Positions 58,452-64,000 of a DNA stretch of 64,000 nt are shown here, piece after piece; the stretch's first letter is position 1; every line of letters begins with the position of its first letter. The DNA is from Eisenbergiella tayi (GTDB lineage Bacteria; Bacillota; Clostridia; Lachnospirales; Lachnospiraceae), in the NCBI RefSeq assembly GCF_001881565.1, contig NZ_MPDJ01000012.1:90107-154106 (forward strand). The letters run 5' to 3'. The translations under genes and the position numbers were made by a program. Below the pieces are notes generated by a model that made no database searches, had not been told where the DNA came from, and saw only the letters and a program-made list of their open reading frames with translations.

Positions 58452-59184
58452 TCCATATCAGGTACTTGGTGTGTCCAGGGATGCATCAGATGAAGAAATA
58501 AAGAAAGCATATCGAGCATTAAGCAGAAAATATCATCCGGATGCCAATGTGAATAATCCGAATAAGGAGCAGGCAGAGGAAAAGTTCAAGGAAATCCAGC
58601 AGGCTTATCAAAGAATCATGGATGAAAGGCAGAGAGGAACGAGCAGCTACGGGAGCAGTTCTTCCTCCGGAAGCTCCGGAGGAGGCTATCAGGACTTTGG
58701 AGGCTTCGGTGATTTTGAGGATTTGTTCGGCAGTTTTGGCTTTGGCGGGCAGAGCTACCGAAGGGCGCAGAGCAATGACGGCGGTGATGAATATACGGTT
58801 CATATGAAAGCCGCTTATAATTATATTCAAAGCAGACATTTCCGGGAGGCTCTCAATGTGCTTTCCGGAATCAGTGACAGAACGGCCCAATGGTATTATT
58901 ACAGTTCCATAGCGAATTCCGGGCTGGGCAATAACGTGATTGCGCTTGACCATGCGAAGAAGGCGGCGGCTATGGAACCCGGGAATCAGCAGTACAGAGT
59001 GTGGCAGCAGCAGATGGAATCCGGCGGAAGCTGGTATCAGACCCAGCAGTCTCCATACGGAATGCCTGCGATGGACGGCAGCAACTGGTGCCTGAAGCTG
59101 TGTATTGCCAATCTCATCTGTAACATGTGCTGCGGGGGCGGAGGATTATGCTGTGGAGGCGGTATTCCAATAGGACGTTTTTAA
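58444..59184 (+). CDS. DnaJ-domain protein with TPR-like and Cys-rich tail
   Basis: A 246-residue J-domain protein: residues 1-65 are a J domain with KYHPDAN (HPD), then a Ser/Gly-rich linker with GGFGDFEDLFGSFGF, then a TPR-like helical segment (residues ~115-200) and a C-terminal Cys/Gly-rich stretch (NMCCGGGGLCCGGG). It lacks the zinc fingers of true DnaJ, so it is a specialised cochaperone recruiting DnaK. It overlaps the DUF5685 gene. Confidence 0.88.
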   Translation: MRDPYQVLGVSRDASDEEIKKAYRALSRKYHPDANVNNPNKEQAEEKFKEIQQAYQRIMDERQRGTSSYGSSSSSGSSGGGYQDFGGFGDFEDLFGSFGFGGQSYRRAQSNDGGDEYTVHMKAAYNYIQSRHFREALNVLSGISDRTAQWYYYSSIANSGLGNNVIALDHAKKAAAMEPGNQQYRVWQQQMESGGSWYQTQQSPYGMPAMDGSNWCLKLCIANLICNMCCGGGGLCCGGGIPIGRF

Positions 59185-59221
59185 CGCGCAAGCGGATGGA
59201 AAAAAGAAAGGAGTACGTAAA

Positions 59222-59746
59222 ATGGAAGTAATGGTTATTTATTCAAGCCATACGGGCAACACCAAAAAAATAGCTTCCAGTATATTTGCGGCAATCCCCG
59301 GTGACTCCAAGGATATGCAGTCTATAGACGAATATAGTGGAAAAGATGCGGAGACCTATTTTGTCGGTTTCTGGACGGATAAAGGAACCTGCGATATGCG
59401 GGTGGTGGATCTGCTGTCTGAGCTGGAAGGAAAAAATGTGGCATTATTCGGCACCTGCGGAATGGGGACAAATGAAGAATACTACAAAAGTATAGAACAA
59501 AAGGTAAAGGTCTGGCTCCCGGAGGACTGCAGATATCTCGGGGCATACATGTGCCAGGGGAAAATGCCCATGCAGGTCCGTCAAAAATATGAAATGATGG
59601 AAAACAGCGGAATGGAAGAAGCAAAAGTAAAGGCGATGCTCCGTAATTTTGACGAGGCGCTGCTGCATCCCGATGCGGAGGATTTAAAGAATGCGGCGGC
59701 TTTTGCAGTCAATGTCATGGACAGACTTAAAAACAGAGAATGCTGA
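59222..59746 (+). CDS. Flavodoxin-family protein
   Basis: A 174-residue flavodoxin-like protein: VIYSSHTGNTKKIASSI is the FMN phosphate loop, GTCGMGTNEEYYKSIE a second flavin-loop region. The length and GFWTDKGTCD segment fit the small clostridial flavodoxins such as those linked to bilirubin reductase, but no reductase gene lies beside it, so the partner is unknown. AAAGGAGT precedes the ATG. Confidence 0.88.
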   Translation: MEVMVIYSSHTGNTKKIASSIFAAIPGDSKDMQSIDEYSGKDAETYFVGFWTDKGTCDMRVVDLLSELEGKNVALFGTCGMGTNEEYYKSIEQKVKVWLPEDCRYLGAYMCQGKMPMQVRQKYEMMENSGMEEAKVKAMLRNFDEALLHPDAEDLKNAAAFAVNVMDRLKNREC

Positions 59747-59753
59747 AAAACAG

Positions 59754-59780
59754 GCCGGGATATAAAGTCCCGGCTAATTT
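59754..59780 (+). terminator. Intrinsic terminator after the flavodoxin gene
   Basis: GCCGGGA (59754-59760), loop TATAAAG, TCCCGGC (59768-59774), then TAATTTT. Confidence 0.8.
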
Positions 59781-59857
59781 TATGTAAAAAATGTTTGTAA
59801 TCTGTATTCCGATATGTTATACCACATATAGAAATATGTGAAAAGCGGGGATTGAAC

Positions 59858-61222
59858 ATGACAAAGGATATGACCAATGGAAAACCGATAAAATTGATAC
59901 TGGGGTTTGCAGTGCCTCTTTTATTGGGAAATCTGTTTCAGCAGTTTTATAATCTGGTGGATACTGTAATTGTGGGAAAGGTTCTGGGAGTGAATTCACT
60001 CGCGGCAGTGGGGAGCACAGGCTCCATTAATTTCCTGATAATCGGTTTCTGTATGGGCATCTGCAATGGATTCGCCATTCCTGTTGCCCAGAGCTTCGGC
60101 GCCAAAAATGATAAAACACTGAGAAAGTATGTGGCTAACAGTACCTGGCTGGCCCTGCTTTTTGCGGTGATTATGACAATAGCGACGATAATACTCTGCA
60201 AACCTATTCTCCGGCTGATGCGGACGCCGGATGATATATTTACGGGAGCATATACCTATATTGTGATTATTTTTGCCGGTATTCCTGCCACCATTCTGTA
60301 TAATATGGTTTCCGGTATCCTCCGGGCCATGGGAGACAGCAAAACGCCCCTGTATTTTCTGATCCTTTCCGCTTTTCTGAATATCTTCCTGGATCTATTC
60401 TGCATCATAGTCCTGCATATGGGAGTGGCCGGAGCGGCGGTTGCAACCGTGGTCTCCCAGGCGGTATCAGGTGTCAGCTGCCTGCTGTATATGAGGAAAA
60501 AATTCGATATTTTACATATCAGGAAAGACGAATGGAAACTGGAATCCCAGTATGTGAAGAATCTGTGCAGCATGGGAATTCCCATGGGGCTGCAGTATTC
60601 CGTCACTGCAATAGGAAGCGTTATCCTACAGAGTGCGGTAAACTCCCTGGGCTCCATTGCCGTAGCCTCCATGACGGCTGCCAGCAGGATCGGCGGATTT
60701 TTTGCATGTCCTTTTGATTCGCTCGGTGCCACGATGGCTACTTTTGCAGGACAGAATATGGGCGCGGGCAGGACGGATCGCATCAGACAGGGAATCCGCT
60801 CTGCAAATATGATAGGAGCAGTTTATGCGGTGGTGTCCTTCTGTATCATCGCGCTGGCAGGCGGAAAGCTGGCACTGCTGTTTGTGGACGGTTCGGAAGA
60901 AGCGATTTTATCGAATGTCAAGCTTTTCCTGCTCTGCAATTCTATTTTTTATTTCCCGCTGTCGCTGGTGAACAATATCCGGTTTTTAATCCAGGGAATG
61001 GGCTACAGCATGCTTGCTATTTTATCCGGAGTCAGTGAAATGATAGCGAGAGCTTTGGCCGGATTCATTCTGGTTCCTGTTTTCGGGTTTGCGGCTGTGG
61101 GCTTTGCAAGTCCTCTGGCCTGGGTAATGGCCGATGTGTTCCTGATCATTGCTTATTATAAGGTGATGGAAAGGACGGAAAAGCTTTTTAAAGAAGGGCG
61201 TCAGCTGGAAAAGGTGGAATAA
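59858..61222 (+). CDS. MATE-family efflux transporter
   Basis: A 454-residue membrane protein with about twelve helices. PLLLGNLFQQFYNLVDTVIV, LGVNSLAAVGSTGSINFL and TFAGQNMGAGRTDRIRQGIR are typical MATE sequences, and it is clearly paralogous to the MATE at 23079-24437. ATG 59858 is preferred to TTG 59852; GGGG lies eight bases upstream. A small hairpin (CACATAT/ATATGTG) lies just before it. Substrate unknown. Confidence 0.94.
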   Translation: MTKDMTNGKPIKLILGFAVPLLLGNLFQQFYNLVDTVIVGKVLGVNSLAAVGSTGSINFLIIGFCMGICNGFAIPVAQSFGAKNDKTLRKYVANSTWLALLFAVIMTIATIILCKPILRLMRTPDDIFTGAYTYIVIIFAGIPATILYNMVSGILRAMGDSKTPLYFLILSAFLNIFLDLFCIIVLHMGVAGAAVATVVSQAVSGVSCLLYMRKKFDILHIRKDEWKLESQYVKNLCSMGIPMGLQYSVTAIGSVILQSAVNSLGSIAVASMTAASRIGGFFACPFDSLGATMATFAGQNMGAGRTDRIRQGIRSANMIGAVYAVVSFCIIALAGGKLALLFVDGSEEAILSNVKLFLLCNSIFYFPLSLVNNIRFLIQGMGYSMLAILSGVSEMIARALAGFILVPVFGFAAVGFASPLAWVMADVFLIIAYYKVMERTEKLFKEGRQLEKVE

Positions 61223-61380
61223 GGAAGATCCGTTCCGGCAGGCAACTACATGGAAAAGGCGGAAAAAGGCCGAAAAGTTCACATGTTTTTCATAAATATC
61301 TGTTACACTGTAAGTAAAGCGGATGAATGACTTTGAATCATAGGAAATCGCCGGTTCCTGCCGGCAGAATCGAGGTTGTT

Positions 61381-62064
61381 ATGGAACGGACAAAAATTCT
61401 TGTTGTGGATGATGAAAGCAGAATGCGCAAGCTGGTGAAAGATTTTCTCCAGAAAAATAATTATGAAGTGCTGGAAGCCGGAGACGGCAGTGAAGCGCTT
61501 GATATTTTCTTTGAACAGAATGATATTGCATTGATTATACTGGATGTGATGATGCCTAAAATGGACGGATGGCAGGTATGCAGGGAAATCCGTAATTATT
61601 CCAAGGTCCCCATTATTATGCTGACGGCAAAGGGGGATGAAAAGGATGAGCTGCAGGGGTTCGATTTAGGCGTGGACGAATATATTTCCAAGCCCTTCAG
61701 CCCCAAAATCCTGGTGGCCCGCGTCGAGGCTATTCTGAGAAGAGCGGGAAAGGCTGCCAGCGGTGACGTGATGGAGGCCGGCGGCATTCATCTGGATCAG
61801 GCGGCTCATATGGTTACTATTGACGGCCAGAATGTGGAATTGAGCTATAAGGAATTTGAACTGTTGACCTACTTTATGGAAAACAAGGGAATCGCCCTTT
61901 CCAGAGAGAAGATTCTGAACAATGTATGGAATTATGATTATTTCGGTGATGCCAGAACCATAGATACTCATGTGAAAAAGCTGCGCAGCAAACTGGGAGT
62001 CAAAGGAGATATGATAAAGACTATCTGGGGCATGGGCTATAAATTCGAGGTTGATGAAGCATGA
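61381..62064 (+). CDS. OmpR-family response regulator
   Basis: A 227-residue regulator: receiver domain with ILVVDDESRMRKLV (acidic pocket), phosphoacceptor Asp55 in LIILDVMMPKMDG, IIMLTAKGDE and the Lys in YISKPFSPK; then a winged-helix DNA-binding domain (LSYKEFELLTYFMENKG, RTIDTHVKKLRSKLG). GAGG lies before ATG 61381. It overlaps the kinase gene by four bases (ATGA). Targets are not visible. Confidence 0.96.
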   Translation: MERTKILVVDDESRMRKLVKDFLQKNNYEVLEAGDGSEALDIFFEQNDIALIILDVMMPKMDGWQVCREIRNYSKVPIIMLTAKGDEKDELQGFDLGVDEYISKPFSPKILVARVEAILRRAGKAASGDVMEAGGIHLDQAAHMVTIDGQNVELSYKEFELLTYFMENKGIALSREKILNNVWNYDYFGDARTIDTHVKKLRSKLGVKGDMIKTIWGMGYKFEVDEA

Positions 62065-63614
62065 GATATTCGATCAGAAAGCAATTTGCCTGTATATTTA
62101 TCGGATTAATGGCCGGCACAATTTTATTGTGCTGGTTTATTAATAATACCTTCCTGGAAAAATATTATTTTCATAACAAACAGACCGTGGTTATGGATGC
62201 TTACAAACAGATGAACGCTGCAGCCCAGAAGGGAAGCATTAACTCGGATGATTTTGATATCCATCTTCAGCAGCTCAGCGCCAGATACAATATATCCATT
62301 CTTGTTCTGGATGAAGACTCCGAAACCATACGTGTAAGCGGAGGGGATCCTTCCATTCTGAAAATTGAATTGTGGAATCATGTTCTTTTTGACAGTATGG
62401 ACAGTGGCGGCGGCAGCGTATCGGACCGGCCCGGCAAGAATCAGGGACAGAAGTACGGTGAAAATACAATTGCTAATAAGACTCTGGTGCGTAATGAAAG
62501 TCCTTTCTATATAGTACAGCTGGTGACAAGCAACCGGGTCAGCATGGATTATCTGGATATGTGGGGATTCCTGGATAACGGGAATCTGTTTTTTATAAGG
62601 ACAGCGCTGGAAGGCATCCGGGACAGCGTTGATATTGCCAACCGTTTTCTTGCATATGTAGGGATAGCGGCGACAATCGCCAGCGGTATCATAATATGGA
62701 TTGTCACCAAAAAGGTAACGGATCCTATTCTGGAGCTTGCCCGCATTTCCGAACGTATGACCCATCTGGATTTTGATGCGAGATACCAAGGAAAGAGTTT
62801 TAATGAAACTGCCATACTGGGAAACCATATCAACCAGCTTGCGGATACCCTGGAAGCGACCATATCTGAATTGAAAACTGCGAATAATGTATTGCAGAAG
62901 GATATCGAGAAGAAAAATGAAGTGGACGAGATGCGTAAGGAATTTCTTTCCAACGTTTCTCACGAACTGAAAACTCCCATTGCGCTGATCCAGGGATATG
63001 CGGAAGGCCTGAAGGAAGGAATTAATGACGATGATGAAGAGAGCAGGAATTTTTACTGTGATGTTATCATAGATGAATCCGGCAAAATGAATAATATGGT
63101 AAAGAAGCTTCTAACATTGAATCAGTTGGAATTCGGAAATGATGTGGTATCGATGGAGCGGTTCGATATTGTTACCCTTATCAGGAATTATATTCAGTCG
63201 GCGGATATTCTCATTAAACAGAATGAGGCGGCAGTCCGTTTCGAAAAGGAGGAGCCGGTTTATGTCTGGGGTGATGAATTTAAGACGGAAGAAGTCTTTA
63301 TGAACTACTTCACCAACGCATTAAACCATTTGGACGGAGAAAGGGTAGTGGATATTAAGCTGAGCCAGGAAGGAAAAAAAGTAAGGATATCTGTTTTCAA
63401 TTCCGGGATACCCATACCGGAAGAATCGCTTCCTCATTTGTGGGAGAAATTTTATAAAGTGGATAAAGCGAGAACGAGAGAATATGGAGGCAGCGGTGTC
63501 GGCCTTTCCATTGTAAAAGCGATCATGGAATCCATGAACCAGAAATACGGAGTTGTGAATTACGAGAATGGTGTGGAATTCTGGTTTGAGATGGAGAAGG
63601 TGGGAGAAGAGTAA
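62061..63614 (+). CDS. Sensor histidine kinase
   Basis: A 517-residue membrane kinase: helix 1 (residues ~9-27), a ~165-residue extracytoplasmic sensor region, helix 2 (~197-217), HAMP (VTDPILELARISERM), HisKA with His~300 in NVSHELKTPIALIQGYAEGL, and the HATPase domain with NALNHLDGER and YGGSGVGLSIVKAIMES. It pairs with the upstream regulator. The signal is unknown; similar pairs in clostridia respond to antibiotics or envelope stress. A terminator follows. Confidence 0.95.
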   Translation: MRYSIRKQFACIFIGLMAGTILLCWFINNTFLEKYYFHNKQTVVMDAYKQMNAAAQKGSINSDDFDIHLQQLSARYNISILVLDEDSETIRVSGGDPSILKIELWNHVLFDSMDSGGGSVSDRPGKNQGQKYGENTIANKTLVRNESPFYIVQLVTSNRVSMDYLDMWGFLDNGNLFFIRTALEGIRDSVDIANRFLAYVGIAATIASGIIIWIVTKKVTDPILELARISERMTHLDFDARYQGKSFNETAILGNHINQLADTLEATISELKTANNVLQKDIEKKNEVDEMRKEFLSNVSHELKTPIALIQGYAEGLKEGINDDDEESRNFYCDVIIDESGKMNNMVKKLLTLNQLEFGNDVVSMERFDIVTLIRNYIQSADILIKQNEAAVRFEKEEPVYVWGDEFKTEEVFMNYFTNALNHLDGERVVDIKLSQEGKKVRISVFNSGIPIPEESLPHLWEKFYKVDKARTREYGGSGVGLSIVKAIMESMNQKYGVVNYENGVEFWFEMEKVGEE

Positions 63615-63650
63615 GTTTTTATCAGTGATAAGTAAATAACAGAAGTGTAA

Positions 63651-63678
63651 AGAAACCGCTTGTTTTCAGGCGGTTTCT
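63651..63678 (+). terminator. Intrinsic terminator after the two-component operon
   Basis: AGAAACCGC (63651-63659) pairs perfectly with GCGGTTTCT (63670-63678), followed by GTTATT; T-tract is weak. Confidence 0.7.
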
Positions 63679-63730
63679 GTTATTGCAGAAGCCATTGTAA
63701 AATCTTTTGTAAAAAAATGTAAAAATATGA

Positions 63731-63759
63731 TTGACAAAGTCGAACCGGGATGATAGAAT
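63731..63759 (+). promoter_or_regulatory. rRNA-type promoter P1
   Basis: TTGACA (63731-63736), 17-bp spacer, TAGAAT (63754-63759). First of two tandem strong promoters. Confidence 0.8.
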
Positions 63760-63816
63760 CATTTTTGCTGCCGGTCAAACCGGTAACATACATAAATAAA
63801 AAGTTAAAAAAAGTGC

Positions 63817-63845
63817 TTGACTGGCAGAACAACATGTGATAAGAT
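63817..63845 (+). promoter_or_regulatory. rRNA-type promoter P2
   Basis: TTGACT (63817-63822), 17-bp spacer, TAAGAT (63840-63845). It is followed by a gene-free leader to the window end. Confidence 0.8.
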
Positions 63846-63849
63846 ATCA

Positions 63850-64000
63850 ACTGTTGCGGCTGAGAAAGCAGCACACAGAACCTTGACAAATAAACAGTAA
63901 TGCAACCCTGAAAATTCTAAAAAAGAAAATTCAGAGAACAAGTTTTAAAGCTTCGAGAGAAGACCTTTAAGACACCCAAAAACAGTAAGAAATGTTTGGA
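63850..64000 (+). other. Probable 16S rRNA operon leader
   Basis: After the tandem promoters there is no ORF, and the sequence has a TTGACAAATAAACAGTAATG block, an interrupted repeat GAAAATTC/GAAAATTC (63911-63933 region) and AGAGAACAAG-type leader motifs commonly seen ahead of clostridial 16S genes. The 16S itself would start beyond base 64000, so this is inference. Confidence 0.55.

Overview
The window reads as a chromosomal segment of an anaerobic Bacillota, most likely a gut Lachnospiraceae-type clostridium. The basis is strong AGGAGG ribosome sites with tight ATGA overlaps, a glycyl-radical metabolism with a bacterial microcompartment (BMC), a rubrerythrin, several TPP/rhamnose/oligopeptide loci typical of that group, and moderate GC. 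No species can be named from the sequence alone.

Region 1 (1-15,535) is a sugar-degradation block. A partial glycyl radical diol dehydratase, its radical SAM activase, seven BMC shell proteins (PduU/EutS type, four single-domain hexamers, one pentamer, one tandem trimer), a PduV/EutP GTPase, a class II aldolase, a GlcG/PduO-like protein, a CoA-acylating aldehyde dehydrogenase, a zinc alcohol dehydrogenase, PduL and PduS form one long operon closed by a DeoR regulator. An AraC regulator and rhaB-rhaA follow. Together they suggest: L-rhamnose -> rhamnulose -> rhamnulose-1-P (RhaA, RhaB), cleavage by the BMC aldolase to DHAP and lactaldehyde, reduction to 1,2-propanediol, dehydration to propionaldehyde inside the shell, then propanol and propionyl-CoA/propionyl-phosphate. 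Five cargo proteins carry similar amphipathic targeting helices.

Region 2 (15,536-17,768) is an AT-rich insertion with an AAA ATPase/TOPRIM pair (RloA-RloB type, resembling abortive-infection modules). Region 3 (17,802-25,112) holds a TPP-riboswitch operon thiC-thiM-thiE::HAD-thiD, then a YgjP-like metallopeptidase, a MATE pump and thiamine pyrophosphokinase. Region 4 (25,262-36,852) carries an ECF sigma/ABC-2 operon, a YitT protein, a large nested palindrome, a MerR regulator, a heterodimeric ABC exporter preceded by a previously unannotated 31-codon leader peptide and attenuator, and a cation diffusion facilitator.

Region 5 (36,976-50,119) has gpmI, a YtrA-type GntR/ABC operon, enolase and an oligopeptide ABC transporter whose binding protein appears circularly permuted. 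Region 6 (50,211-53,697) is secG-rnr-smpB-ssrA, with an inverted copy of the tmRNA T-arm beyond the terminator. Region 7 (53,809-63,614) has assorted housekeeping and uncharacterised genes, a second MATE pump and an OmpR-type two-component system. The window ends in tandem strong promoters and what looks like a 16S rRNA leader. The most notable observations are the permuted OppA, the exporter leader peptide, the dual-start shell protein, the attenuator before the pentamer gene, and the two unusual inverted-repeat structures.
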